A stretch of 64,000 nt of DNA, taken from an uncultured Sulfitobacter sp. (lineage in GTDB: Bacteria > Pseudomonadota > Alphaproteobacteria > Rhodobacterales > Rhodobacteraceae). The position numbers were made by a program, and so were the translations under genes. Below, in pieces: positions 17,040 to 25,800 of this stretch; the first letter of the stretch is position 1; each line of letters opens with the position of its first letter. A model generated the notes under the pieces. The model saw nothing but the letters and a program-made list of their open reading frames with translations. It was not told the origin of the DNA and made no database searches. Location: assembly GCF_947499945.1 (NCBI RefSeq), contig NZ_CANMQD010000001.1, positions 1,881,001 through 1,945,000 of the forward strand, in the 5' to 3' direction.

Positions 17040-18878
17040 ATGACCCAATCAAACCCCAACATAAGCGCATCGCAACCGATAATTCGGCAGCTTGACGAGA
17101 CTGCCATCAACCGTATCGCGGCGGGCGAAGTCGTAGAGCGTCCTGCCTCTGCTGTGAAAGAACTGGTCGAAAATGCCATCGATGCTGGGGCCACGCGGAT
17201 CACAGTCGAATACGCAGACGGCGGCAAGACCCTCATCCGTGTGACAGACGATGGGTGCGGCATTGCGGGTGCGGACTTACCCCTCGCCCTGTCGCGCCAT
17301 GCCACGTCCAAGATTGACGGCAGTGATCTGCTGAATATCCATTCCTTCGGCTTCCGTGGGGAGGCGTTGCCCTCGCTCGGCGCTGTGGGCCGCCTGACAA
17401 TTACCAGCCGCGCTATTGGGTGTGACGGGGCCGAGATCAGCGTGACGGGGGGCAAACATGCCGCCGTGAAACCTGCGGGATTGAGTGCTGGCACAGTCGT
17501 AACCCTGCGTGATCTGTTTTACGCCACGCCTGCACGGTTGAAATTCCTGCGCACGGACCGCGCCGAGGCGCAGGCGATTGGCGATGTGATCAAGCGGCTC
17601 GCCATGGCGGAACCTTTTGTGCGCTTTGTCTTGCGCGATGTGTCCGGCGATGGTGCAGGCCGCGATGTCTTCCGCGCCGAAGCTGAGCAGGGCGATCTGT
17701 TCGAGGCGCTGCATGGCCGGTTGCGTCAGGTTTTGGGGCGGGAGTTTGCGGAGAACTCCCTTGCTATCGATGCGGAGCGAGACGGTTTTCACCTTACGGG
17801 ATTTGCAGCGTTGCCCACTTATTCTCGCGGCTCTGCCGTGGCGCAGTATTTGTTCGTGAATGGCCGTCCTGTGAAGGACAAGATGCTTATCGGTGCGCTG
17901 CGAGGCGCCTATTTTGATTTTCTGAGCCGTGATCGCCATCCTGCGGCAGCACTTTTTGTGGACTGCGACCCCAATCTGGTGGACGTAAACGTGCATCCCG
18001 CCAAATCCGAAGTCCGCTTTCGCGATCCAGCAATTGTGCGCGGCTTGATCGTATCGGGCTTGCGTCATGCACTGGCCAATGCGGGGCACCGAGCCTCCTC
18101 CACCGTGGCCGATGCCACCCTCGGTGCGATGCGCCCCGAGGGGCAGGGCGAGGCGCGGGTGTATCAGATGGATCGCCCCTCAACAGGCGCGCGCTTCACA
18201 GCCCATCAGGCCCAAGCGCCCCAGGGTTTTGCCGAGACGCAAGGCGTGTGGGGACGGGTTGAGACGCCACGTGAGGAAGTTCAAGAAGAGCGTACCAATT
18301 ACCCCCTCGGCACGGCACGCGGTCAGGTGCATGAAAATTACATTATAGCGCAAACTGCGACAGGCATGGTCATCGTGGATCAACACGCCGCACATGAGCG
18401 CCTGGTCTATGAGAAGCTCAAAAAACAGATGGCGGAGAATGGTGTTCCGTCCCAAGCGCTACTCATCCCCGAGATTATCGAGCTGTCCTCCTCTGAGCGT
18501 GCCGCGATATTGGAGGTGGCTGAAGAGTTGTCGAAATTCGGCCTCGGGATCGAGCCCTTCGGCGGGAATGCCATCGCCGTGCGCGAGACGCCCGCGATTT
18601 TGGGCGAAGTCAACGCGGAAGCGATGATCCGCGATATTTTGGATGAGTTGGAGGGCGAGGGTGAGAGCCTGCTCGTGCAAGCGCGGATTGAAGCAATCCT
18701 GAGTCGCGTTGCCTGTCATGGCTCCATCCGTTCAGGCCGATGGATGCGCGGTGAAGAGATGAATGCCCTGCTGCGCGAAATGGAGGCGACGCCTCATTCG
18801 GGTCAGTGTAACCATGGCCGCCCTACCTATGTCGAATTGAAGCTGAGCGATATTGAGCGGCTGTTCGGGCGCACATGA
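17040..18878 (+). CDS. mutL: DNA mismatch repair protein MutL
   Basis: 612 residues. The N-terminal GHKL ATPase shows [30 protein letters not shown] and Gly-Phe-Arg-Gly-Glu-Ala. The C-terminal domain has the endonuclease signature Asp-Gln-His-Ala-x2-Glu-x4-Glu at about 446-457, an Ala-Cys-His-Gly segment and Cys-Asn-His-Gly-Arg-Pro near the end. It is therefore a nicking MutL, as in organisms without MutH. Couples MutS mismatch recognition to strand removal. Overlaps rmuC by four bases. Confidence 0.98.
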   Translation: MTQSNPNISASQPIIRQLDETAINRIAAGEVVERPASAVKELVENAIDAGATRITVEYADGGKTLIRVTDDGCGIAGADLPLALSRHATSKIDGSDLLNIHSFGFRGEALPSLGAVGRLTITSRAIGCDGAEISVTGGKHAAVKPAGLSAGTVVTLRDLFYATPARLKFLRTDRAEAQAIGDVIKRLAMAEPFVRFVLRDVSGDGAGRDVFRAEAEQGDLFEALHGRLRQVLGREFAENSLAIDAERDGFHLTGFAALPTYSRGSAVAQYLFVNGRPVKDKMLIGALRGAYFDFLSRDRHPAAALFVDCDPNLVDVNVHPAKSEVRFRDPAIVRGLIVSGLRHALANAGHRASSTVADATLGAMRPEGQGEARVYQMDRPSTGARFTAHQAQAPQGFAETQGVWGRVETPREEVQEERTNYPLGTARGQVHENYIIAQTATGMVIVDQHAAHERLVYEKLKKQMAENGVPSQALLIPEIIELSSSERAAILEVAEELSKFGLGIEPFGGNAIAVRETPAILGEVNAEAMIRDILDELEGEGESLLVQARIEAILSRVACHGSIRSGRWMRGEEMNALLREMEATPHSGQCNHGRPTYVELKLSDIERLFGRT

Positions 18879-20050
18879 TCCGGCTGGGTGGTGTACAGTT
18901 TGATCTCACCGATCCTGCTATTCTGGCGGTTGTCATCGGGTTGAGCGTCCTCACGCTCATACTCCTTTTACTCGTCGTGCTGCTTTTGCGTTCCGCACGT
19001 ATTCCTGCACCGCTGACGCATCAGCTTTATAGTCTGAGCAACGGACAGGAGCAGTTACGCGGTAATCTGCAAACCGTGTCCGACACACAGGCCCATGCGC
19101 AAACGCAACTGATCCAAAGCCTTGAGACCCGCCTCGCTACTGTGCAGCTTCAGATGCAGCAGCAGTTGGCGCAAATGCAAGAGCGTACTAACCAGACGCT
19201 GCACGGGTCTGCCCAACGCACAACAACGAGCCTGACGCAGTTGCAAGAGCGGCTGGCCTCTATCGACAAGGCGCAGGACAATATTACGAAGCTGTCAGGG
19301 GATGTTCTGTCGTTGCAAGATATCCTGAGCAACAAGCAGACACGCGGTGCGTTTGGCGAAATACAGCTGAACGACATCGTCTACAAGGCGCTGCCCTCTG
19401 ACAGCTACACCATGCAAAAGACCCTCTCGAACGGACGACGGGCGGATTGTCTGATCCACTTGCCCAATCCGCCCGGACCGATTGTGATTGATGCGAAATT
19501 CCCGTTGGAGGCTTATGAGGCGCTGCACCGTGCCAAGACGGATTGGGAGCTTAAATCAGCCGTGGCAAACATGCGGACAAGCGTGCGTAAGCACATTCGC
19601 GACATTTCCGAGAAGTATATTTTGGATGGCGAGACAGCAGACGGTGCGCTGATGTTTCTACCTTCTGAGGCTGTTTATGCCGAGCTGCACGCGAATTTTC
19701 CCGAGCTGGTGCGGGAGGGGTTTGACGCGCGGGTCTGGATTGTTTCGCCGACGACCTGCATGGCGACGCTGAATACTATGCGGGCAATTTTGAAAGATGC
19801 GCGGATGCGCGAGCAGGCGGGCGAGATCCGCAAGACTTTGCGCTTGCTCCACCGTGATGTGGAGCTTGTGGTTAGCCGCGTGGCAAAGCTTGATACCCAT
19901 TTCCGCCAAGCAAGGGAGGACCTCGAGGGTATCGGCACTGCAGCAGAGCGGGCGGGGAAACGCGCTGCGCGGTTGGATAACTTTGACTTTGAAGAAGTTG
20001 AAGGCGACGATACGCCACTGCCATTGGTGAAAGGACCGCCTGTTGTGTGA
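18875..20050 (+). CDS. rmuC: RmuC family DNA recombination-limiting protein
   Basis: 391 residues: one N-terminal membrane helix (about 14-38), a long glutamine-rich coiled coil (about 45-145) and a C-terminal PD-(D/E)XK-like nuclease fold (about 155-340) with Val-Ile-Asp-Ala-Lys-Phe-Pro-Leu-Glu. RmuC limits recombination between short inverted repeats in E. coli. ATG overlaps the mutL stop (ATGA), so mutL and rmuC are translationally coupled genome-stability genes. The stop in turn overlaps a GTG that starts a broken third reading frame. Confidence 0.94.
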   Translation: MIRLGGVQFDLTDPAILAVVIGLSVLTLILLLLVVLLLRSARIPAPLTHQLYSLSNGQEQLRGNLQTVSDTQAHAQTQLIQSLETRLATVQLQMQQQLAQMQERTNQTLHGSAQRTTTSLTQLQERLASIDKAQDNITKLSGDVLSLQDILSNKQTRGAFGEIQLNDIVYKALPSDSYTMQKTLSNGRRADCLIHLPNPPGPIVIDAKFPLEAYEALHRAKTDWELKSAVANMRTSVRKHIRDISEKYILDGETADGALMFLPSEAVYAELHANFPELVREGFDARVWIVSPTTCMATLNTMRAILKDARMREQAGEIRKTLRLLHRDVELVVSRVAKLDTHFRQAREDLEGIGTAAERAGKRAARLDNFDFEEVEGDDTPLPLVKGPPVV

Positions 20051-20516
20051 CCGATCAAGCCCCTGATATCAGCGCCCTGTCGCTGGACGCGATCCGTGCA
20101 AATTCGGCTGTTCTGGCGGGGGAAGTGATACGCAACCTTGTCTGACACGTGATACGGGCCTCATGGCAGACGTGTTGGGCAGGGGTGCGGCGGTGCTCAA
20201 GCTAGAGTGTTTTCAGCATACAGGCACATTCAAAGCACGCGGTGCGTTGTCGGTGGCGCGCAGCCTTCATACAGAGCAGCTTGCGCGAGGGGTTACAGCG
20301 GCCAGTGCGGCAAACCATGCGATTGCAGCGGCTTGGGCAGCGCGGCAGGTTGGCGCCTCGGCAAAAGTGGTGATCCGGGCCAACGCCAACCCCTTCCGCA
20401 TTGCCATGGCAAAGGCGCAGGGCGCCGAAGTCATCATGAAAGCACCGGGGGCGCAGACATACCTCAGGCTCATGGTGCGGGGCATGCCTGCTTTTGAAGC
20501 GCTCGTTAAATCCTAG
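20047..20516 (+). pseudogene. Frameshifted, truncated threonine/serine dehydratase-like gene
   Basis: A GTG at 20047 overlaps the rmuC stop (GTGA) and opens a 32-codon frame ending at TGA 20143-20145, with a helix-like Ala-Ile-Arg-Ala-Asn start. The reading continues in another frame from about 20148 and shows the PLP-lyase signatures Leu-Lys-Leu-Glu-Cys-Phe-Gln-His-Thr-Gly-Thr-Phe-Lys-Ala-Arg-Gly-Ala and a Ser-Ala-Ala-Asn-His-Ala loop. It stops at 20516 after only about 118 residues, where intact enzymes have about 320. It keeps the PLP lysine region but loses the whole C-terminal two thirds. The end runs into the convergent chrR gene, so a deletion there is likely. Confidence 0.82.
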
Positions 20517-21150
20517 CGAACTTTTGCCAGATGCGCGGCAGCCAGCCATCAAAGCGCAAGGGCGCGTCAGTCACGGCAAGGCAGATGCAGTCTTCGTGAA
20601 TGTCGGCCACAGGGATGTGTTGCACGTCCTTGTCAGCAACTTCGATATCCCCACGCGCGAAATAGCCGTCATCGTCCTGAAACGCGCCTTTGAGAACAAG
20701 CGTCAGCTCTTTTCCGTTGTGGCCATGGTCTGGCATCGCAGTCCCCGCAGGGATGCACAGCAAACGAGCAGTGGCCCCTCTGGATGTTGGCAGGATCGCC
20801 TGCTTGACCCCCATGCCGACAGGGCGCCATTTGATACTATCGAGATCACCGCCGACATAGTTGAGAAGAGGCGCAGGCAGATCGCCTGTAGCTGTGGCAA
20901 CAGGTGCAGCGTCAAAACCGTCATCAAGCGTTGCCAAGGTTTGGGCAAGACTGTCTGCGGACATTTCACTGCCCGCATCGTCCAGCAACGCGCCACCAAC
21001 AGCGTCATAGGCGAGTGCCTGTGCGCGACAGGTGTCACAGAGCGACAGATGCGTTGCGACGATCAGGTTGAACGCTTCGGGCAGGGTGCCAGAGGCATAG
21101 CCCATCAGCGTGGCGTCATCGAGATGATGTTTGATGTGTGTTTGTGTCAT
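20506..21150 (-). CDS. chrR: Anti-sigma factor ChrR (zinc/cupin type)
   Basis: 214 residues from the ATG at 21150. The N-terminal anti-sigma domain has the zinc motif His-x3-Cys-x2-Cys (His-Leu-Ser-Leu-Cys-Asp-Thr-Cys, about 34-41). The C-terminal cupin (about 105-200) has the His-Gly-His-x3-Glu metal pattern. In Rhodobacter sphaeroides ChrR holds RpoE inactive until singlet oxygen triggers its loss; the same role is inferred from the domains and from rpoE lying five bases upstream. The downstream end overlaps the broken dehydratase gene by about ten bases, tail to tail. Confidence 0.95.
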   Translation of the reverse strand: MTQTHIKHHLDDATLMGYASGTLPEAFNLIVATHLSLCDTCRAQALAYDAVGGALLDDAGSEMSADSLAQTLATLDDGFDAAPVATATGDLPAPLLNYVGGDLDSIKWRPVGMGVKQAILPTSRGATARLLCIPAGTAMPDHGHNGKELTLVLKGAFQDDDGYFARGDIEVADKDVQHIPVADIHEDCICLAVTDAPLRFDGWLPRIWQKFARI

Positions 21151-21155
21151 GTTGG

Positions 21156-21704
21156 CTACTTCATGGCGTGGCGCAGGCGGTCCAGCGCGAGGCGAATACG
21201 GGATTTGATCGTGCCAAGAGGCAGACCGGTGATTTGAGAAATTTCCGCTTGTGTCAGCTCGCCGAAATAGGCTTGTTCGATGAGCTTGCGCTGGTTCTCG
21301 GGGAGGGCGGCGATTGCTTCGACCAATCGCGCACTTTCTTGCTGCATTTCTAGTACGGCCGATTGTTCCGGCTCTGGCTCTGGTCCCCACGTTAGCTCTT
21401 CGGGTTCGGGTCGGCGATCGCGGCGCAACATATCAATGCGGCGGTTGCGGGCGATGGTAAATATCCAGGTGGAGACGGAGGCGCGGGTAGGATCAAATTG
21501 GTCCGCCTTGCGCCAAAGTGTTGTCATAACATCTTGGGCGCATTCCTCGGCAGTGGTCGCATCGGTGCCCGATTTCATCAGAAACCCTTTAATTCGCGGG
21601 GCAAAATGGGCAAACAGCGCGGCAAATGCCGTACGATCACGGCCATCGCGGACGCGGATCATTTCGTCAACCCAAAGCGATGTTTTGTCTGTCTTGTCGT
21701 TCAC
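21156..21704 (-). CDS. rpoE: ECF sigma factor RpoE (singlet-oxygen type)
   Basis: 182 residues from a GTG at 21704. It has region 2 (Phe-Ala-Pro-Arg-Ile-Lys-Gly-Phe-Leu-Met; Glu-Glu-Cys-Ala-Gln-Asp-Val; Trp-Ile-Phe-Thr-Ile-Ala-Arg-Asn) and region 4 (Leu-Pro-Leu-Gly-Thr-Ile-Lys-Ser-Arg-Ile-Arg). The protein resembles the RpoE that answers singlet oxygen in R. sphaeroides. In-frame ATGs at 21863 and 21809 lie at or before the predicted transcription start, and the residues they would add are unlike the family, so I prefer the GTG. Pairs with chrR directly downstream. Its own promoter carries the RpoE consensus, indicating autoregulation. Confidence 0.93.
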   Translation of the reverse strand: MNDKTDKTSLWVDEMIRVRDGRDRTAFAALFAHFAPRIKGFLMKSGTDATTAEECAQDVMTTLWRKADQFDPTRASVSTWIFTIARNRRIDMLRRDRRPEPEELTWGPEPEPEQSAVLEMQQESARLVEAIAALPENQRKLIEQAYFGELTQAEISQITGLPLGTIKSRIRLALDRLRHAMK

Positions 21705-21814
21705 GCACCGGCGCCCTGCAAACTTCACTGGCCCCGCCAAAACTGGATGCGCCTGCGGACTAATACCGTCAGGCGTTCTGCGCGATGAGGTCTGTGTATT
21801 TGCTAACATGTCTC

Positions 21815-21843
21815 TAATACGTGGCAAAGCGGTTCTTGGATCA
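21815..21843 (-). promoter_or_regulatory. RpoE-type promoter of rpoE-chrR
   Basis: On the minus strand TGATCC (21843-21838), a 16-base spacer, then CGTATTAG (starting 21822). The published R. sphaeroides RpoE consensus is TGATCC, about 18 bases, then TAAGA, which corresponds to TGATCC-N16-CGTA. The match to -35 and spacing is exact. Transcription would start near 21807, upstream of the GTG at 21704. Confidence 0.78.
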
Positions 21844-21865
21844 AAAAAGAAATTCCAACTCATTT

Positions 21866-21893
21866 ACATCCGCCGCGCTATCTGGCCCGTATA
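21866..21893 (+). promoter_or_regulatory. RpoE-type promoter of the divergent oxidoreductase operon (weaker match)
   Basis: ACATCC (21866-21871), a 16-base spacer, then CGTATA (21888-21893). Spacing and the CGTA core equal those of the rpoE promoter on the other strand; the -35 differs from TGATCC at its first two bases. The predicted start near 21900 precedes the ATG at 21931. A second CGTAAG at 21908 lacks any matching -35. Confidence 0.5.
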
Positions 21894-21930
21894 GCCACTG
21901 ATTAAAACGTAAGACAGGTAACAGCACCAC

Positions 21931-23238
21931 ATGCCATTAGAAGCGACATTGAATTCGTCTAACCCTTCCCGCCGCATTGCAGTGATCGGGGCAGGTATCA
22001 CTGGTATGGGGGCCGCACATAAGCTCGCGCTCGACAATCACGTGACCTTGTTTGAAAGTGCATCCCGCCTTGGCGGTCATGCACGCACAAAAATGGCGGG
22101 CAAAAACGGCGACCAGCCTGTCGATACTGGATTTATCGTTTTCAACTACGCCAACTATCCGCACCTTGCCGCGCTGTTCGCTGAGTTGGATGTGCCCGTG
22201 AAGAAATCCAACATGAGCTTTGGCGCGTCCTTTGATGGCGGGCGTTTGGAATATGCGCTGACCAGTCTAGGCGCGATTTTCGCGCAGCGGCGCAATGTGG
22301 CGAACCCGAAGTTCCTTGGCATGTTGCGCGATGTGGTGAAATTCAACAAGCACGCGCTGACGCTCGCACAGGACAAATCGCTCAACCTACGTGATTTTTT
22401 GGCAAAGCTAGGAACAGGTGATTACTTTCGCGACCATTATCTGTTGCCGTTTTCTGGTGCGATCTGGTCGACACCTACTGACAAGATCATGGACTTTCCC
22501 GCTCACGCGCTCATCCAGTTTTTCCAGAACCATGCGCTGTTGGGATATTCTGGCCAGCACCAGTGGTACACGGTCGAGGGTGGCTCGATCTCCTATGTGA
22601 ACCGCATTGAGGCGTCTATGCGACAGCGCGGTGTCGATATCCGTCTGAATGCTGCAATCGAAGGTGTGCGGCGCGATGCGCAGGGCGTTGAGGTAAAGAC
22701 ACGCGGCGGCGAATGGGAGCGGTTTGACGAGGTGGTGATGGCCACCCATTCCGACGACTCCCTCGCCATGCTCACTGATGCTAGTCCTGAGGAGCAGGCA
22801 GCTTTGGGCGCGATCAAATACCAACCTAACGATGTGGTGTTGCATGCTGATACAAGCGTCATGCCGCAGCGAAAACTTGCGTGGGCTTCATGGGTCTATA
22901 CCGAAGATGCGAAGGTAAAGTCAGACCGCATTGATCTGACCTATTGGATGAACTCGCTTCAATCCATTCCAGATGATGATCCGCATTTTGTGACGTTGAA
23001 CACCAAACGCACGATCCGCGAAGAGCTGATTTATGACCGCGTCACACTGCGCCATCCGGTGTATGATCTGGCCGCATGGAATGCGCAGGGAAAAGTGCAC
23101 GCGATGAATGGCACGCGGAACACTTGGTTCTGTGGTGCATGGCTGCGCAACGGTTTTCACGAAGATGGACTGGCCACTGCGATGGAGGTGGTTGATGCGA
23201 TGCAAGTATCCCGCATGCAGGCAATGGCCGCAGAGTGA
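21931..23238 (+). CDS. FAD-dependent amine oxidase-like oxidoreductase
   Basis: 435 residues with an N-terminal Rossmann motif, Val-Ile-Gly-Ala-Gly-Ile-Thr-Gly-Met-Gly-Ala-Ala (about 18-29), followed by Leu-Phe-Glu-Ser and the Gly-Gly-His-Ala-Arg-Thr segment typical of the amine oxidase/phytoene desaturase superfamily. Close relatives sit next to rpoE-chrR in many Rhodobacteraceae and belong to the singlet-oxygen regulon; lipid or fatty-acid oxidation has been proposed from their neighbours. First gene of a five-gene operon with overlaps throughout; the GTG of the next gene overlaps its stop. Confidence 0.88.
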   Translation: MPLEATLNSSNPSRRIAVIGAGITGMGAAHKLALDNHVTLFESASRLGGHARTKMAGKNGDQPVDTGFIVFNYANYPHLAALFAELDVPVKKSNMSFGASFDGGRLEYALTSLGAIFAQRRNVANPKFLGMLRDVVKFNKHALTLAQDKSLNLRDFLAKLGTGDYFRDHYLLPFSGAIWSTPTDKIMDFPAHALIQFFQNHALLGYSGQHQWYTVEGGSISYVNRIEASMRQRGVDIRLNAAIEGVRRDAQGVEVKTRGGEWERFDEVVMATHSDDSLAMLTDASPEEQAALGAIKYQPNDVVLHADTSVMPQRKLAWASWVYTEDAKVKSDRIDLTYWMNSLQSIPDDDPHFVTLNTKRTIREELIYDRVTLRHPVYDLAAWNAQGKVHAMNGTRNTWFCGAWLRNGFHEDGLATAMEVVDAMQVSRMQAMAAE

Positions 23239-23993
23239 GCGAGCAGGTCGATCATATCGTTGGCCAAACCTATCATGGGCGTAAGGGCAATATCGAGAAC
23301 GCGTTTCGCTACTCTGTCGACTACGTGTTGATCGATGCCGAAGCAGAGGTCGAAACGCCAAGCCTGTTCGCACGCAACGGACGCGGCGTTACTTCGCTGC
23401 ATGATACTGATCATGGCGGACCGCCCAAGCAGGGGCGTGGAGCTGCTTGGGTCCGTGATGTGCTGGCACAATATCAAATCCAAGGGGTGGAAAAGGTTGA
23501 ACTGCTCGCCCAGCCGCGTGTGTTCGGGCATGTCTTTAATCCGGTTAGTTTCTGGCTCTGCCGCCGCGAGGATGGCGCCATGATTGCTGTGATCTCGGAG
23601 GTGACTAACACCTATGGGGACCGCCACAGCTATTTGTGCCACCACCCTGATCTGGCAGAGATCACGCGCAGTGATCAGTTGCACGCAGCCAAGCTCATGC
23701 ATGTCTCGCCGTTTCAGCCTGTTGAGGGTGACTATACGTTTCGCTTTGATATCACCGACGACCGCATTGGCGTCTGGATCGACTACGGGCGCGCGGCGGG
23801 TGGGCTGATTGCGACCCTGACGGGCAAGCGGGAGCCGCTGAGCAATGCAGGCATTCTGCGGAGCTTGTTTCGTCGCCCTATGGGCGCGCGCCGCGTGCTG
23901 GCGCTCATTCACTGGCAAGCGCTCAAGCTTTGGATCAAAGGGGCGCTGTTTCGCAGCCGCCCGACACCGCCACGCGATGAAGTCTCCAAATGA
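23235..23993 (+). CDS. DUF1365 family protein
   Basis: 252 residues; GTG start overlapping the previous stop. DUF1365 features are visible: His-Gly-Arg-Lys-Gly after the N-terminus, an Ala-Gln-Pro-Arg-Val-Phe-Gly-His-Val-Phe-Asn-Pro-Val-Ser-Phe-Trp segment (about 94-109), Val-Thr-Asn-Thr-Tyr-Gly-Asp and a Met-His-Val-Ser-Pro-Phe motif. The biochemical function is not established to my knowledge. It almost always pairs with the FAD oxidoreductase and often with a cyclopropane-fatty-acid-synthase-like methyltransferase, which points to membrane lipid modification. That methyltransferase gene is absent here. Confidence 0.88.
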   Translation: MSEQVDHIVGQTYHGRKGNIENAFRYSVDYVLIDAEAEVETPSLFARNGRGVTSLHDTDHGGPPKQGRGAAWVRDVLAQYQIQGVEKVELLAQPRVFGHVFNPVSFWLCRREDGAMIAVISEVTNTYGDRHSYLCHHPDLAEITRSDQLHAAKLMHVSPFQPVEGDYTFRFDITDDRIGVWIDYGRAAGGLIATLTGKREPLSNAGILRSLFRRPMGARRVLALIHWQALKLWIKGALFRSRPTPPRDEVSK

Positions 23994-25234
23994 CGGCTGC
24001 GCAAGCCACCAGACGTCTGCCCGCTTACGCGTTGTTTGCGGCGTTGCTGGCTTGTGCGGGTCTGCCAATCTATATCCACGCGCCGAAGTTCTATGTCGAC
24101 GAGTATGGTGTATCGCTGACTGCGCTGGGCGCTGTTTTGTTCGGGTTGCGGTTGCTTGACGTGGTGCAGGACCCCCTGCTTGGGCGGTTATCGGAGAAGC
24201 TGCGCAACCAGCGCGGTTTAGCGGTTGGTATCGGGTGCGCAGTCATTGCGTCTGCAATGATCGGGCTTTTTGCCGTGGCACCGATGACAACCCCTGTGCT
24301 GTGGTTCGGGATCATGCTGACGTTGGTATTTTCGGCCTTCAGCTTCCTCACGATCTGCTTTTACGCCCAAGGGGTCGCCAAGGCGGACAAGATGGCGGGG
24401 CAGGGGCATTTGCGGTTGGCACGCTGGCGCGAAACAGGCGGCCTGTTGGGTGTATGTGTTGCGTCCGTGGCTCCTGTTGGGCTGGGTATCGTGATGAACG
24501 CACCGTTTGCTGGATTTGCGGTGGGATTTGCCGTGCTTTCAGTGGCAGCTGCTCTGGCGATGCGCGGGGAATGGGTGTCGGTTGATGTGCCCGAAAGTAC
24601 AGGATTTGGCACCGTGCTGCGCGACCCACTGGCGCGGCGCTTGTTGTTTATCGCCCTGCTCAACGCGGCTCCTGTGGCGGTAAGCTCAACTTTGTTCTTG
24701 TTTTATGTAGAATCTGCGCTGGGTGCTCCCGGATACGAGGGGCCGCTTTTGCTGCTGTTCTTCCTCTCGGCGGCAGGGGCGGCCCCTGTCTGGGGTGCTT
24801 TGGCAGAACGCTATGGTGCGCAACAGGTTTTGCTGAGCGCGATGTTACTTGCGATTTTTGCTTTCGGCGGCGCGCTTTTCCTAGGTGTGGGCGATGTTTG
24901 GCTCTTTGCGCTTGTCTGCGTGGCCTCCGGTGCGGCCATGGGAGCCGACCTCACATTGTTGCCTGCACTTTTTGCTACGCGTATGGCCCAAATCTCTCCC
25001 TCGGCGGCTGAAGGTTTCGGATTATGGTCATTTGTGTCCAAATTCACCTTGGCCTTGGCCGCAGTCATTCTACTTCCAGCCTTGGAAACGGCGGGGTATG
25101 TGAGTGGTGCAGCAGCATCTCCTCCTGAGAAAGCTGTGGATTTGTTACGTTTGCTTTACGCTGGCGTGCCATGCGTATTGAAACTCGCTGCGATCTTTTT
25201 GTTGTGGCGGACAAAGTTAGAAAGGCCTGCGTGA
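23990..25234 (+). CDS. MFS transporter of the RpoE island
   Basis: 414 residues with about twelve hydrophobic segments, in the MFS fold of the glycoside-pentoside-hexuronide:cation symporter type. The loop between helices 2 and 3 reads Arg-Leu-Leu-Asp-Val-Val-Gln-Asp-Pro-Leu-Leu-Gly. That charged loop resembles MelB-type symporters, but no substrate can be assigned. Homologues in the same position are usually annotated as sugar:cation transporters. Overlaps DUF1365 by four bases, and its own stop overlaps the next ATG by one base. Confidence 0.87.
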   Translation: MTAAQATRRLPAYALFAALLACAGLPIYIHAPKFYVDEYGVSLTALGAVLFGLRLLDVVQDPLLGRLSEKLRNQRGLAVGIGCAVIASAMIGLFAVAPMTTPVLWFGIMLTLVFSAFSFLTICFYAQGVAKADKMAGQGHLRLARWRETGGLLGVCVASVAPVGLGIVMNAPFAGFAVGFAVLSVAAALAMRGEWVSVDVPESTGFGTVLRDPLARRLLFIALLNAAPVAVSSTLFLFYVESALGAPGYEGPLLLLFFLSAAGAAPVWGALAERYGAQQVLLSAMLLAIFAFGGALFLGVGDVWLFALVCVASGAAMGADLTLLPALFATRMAQISPSAAEGFGLWSFVSKFTLALAAVILLPALETAGYVSGAAASPPEKAVDLLRLLYAGVPCVLKLAAIFLLWRTKLERPA

Positions 25235-25800
25235 TGAGCGATCCTGCATTTTACTTTTTACTCGGCGTGGTGCTTGTGCTTTTTGTCCTTGGTCTGCGCC
25301 GCAGGTTTGCGGACTTTATGGGGCAATCAGCAGATGATTATGCGGACGAGTATCCGCAGTTTGACATGCGAGAGCACCTCAACGGCGAGATGTCTTGTGA
25401 CGGTGTGATTTTTGGTCCGCTTGGGCGTGTGACCAGTACATTTAACGCTGATTTTCACATCACATGGGACGGCAACACCTGCACGATAAAGGAAGAGTTC
25501 CGGTACCATGATGGCTCCACTCAGGACCGCGAGTGGCGGATAGAGCTGGATGGCGGTGGGAATTTTGAGGCATGGGCCGACGATGTGCCGGGCAAAGGGC
25601 GGGGTGAAGTGGCGGGACCGGCAGTTCTGTTCAATTACCCGATCAAGCTGCCTGCGGACGCGGGAGGATATACGCTTAAGGCATTTGATTGCATGTATTT
25701 GACGAAAAATGGAACAGTCGTGAACCGAAGCCAGTTTCGGAAGTTTGGTTTTAGGGTCGCCGAGTTGGTGGCAACGATACGCAAAAAGGAAACAACATGA
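25234..25800 (+). CDS. DUF3833 domain protein
   Basis: 188 residues from the ATG at 25234, one base overlapping the MFS stop. One membrane anchor (about 4-22) is followed by a beta-rich domain, with conserved Gly-Phe-Gly-like, Trp-Asp-Gly and Glu-Phe-x-Tyr-x-Asp-Gly segments and a Tyr-Met-Thr/Leu-Thr stretch near residue 155. DUF3833 has no proven activity; the beta-barrel shape suggests lipid binding. Fourth gene of the RpoE-island operon, overlapping the SDR gene by four bases. Confidence 0.82.
   Translation: MSDPAFYFLLGVVLVLFVLGLRRRFADFMGQSADDYADEYPQFDMREHLNGEMSCDGVIFGPLGRVTSTFNADFHITWDGNTCTIKEEFRYHDGSTQDREWRIELDGGGNFEAWADDVPGKGRGEVAGPAVLFNYPIKLPADAGGYTLKAFDCMYLTKNGTVVNRSQFRKFGFRVAELVATIRKKETT

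Noticed and set aside
21705..21863. Longer rpoE starting at ATG 21863 or 21809
   Set aside because: The consensus promoter lies between 21815 and 21843, so a transcript starting near 21807 could not include these starts, and the added residues are not family-like.
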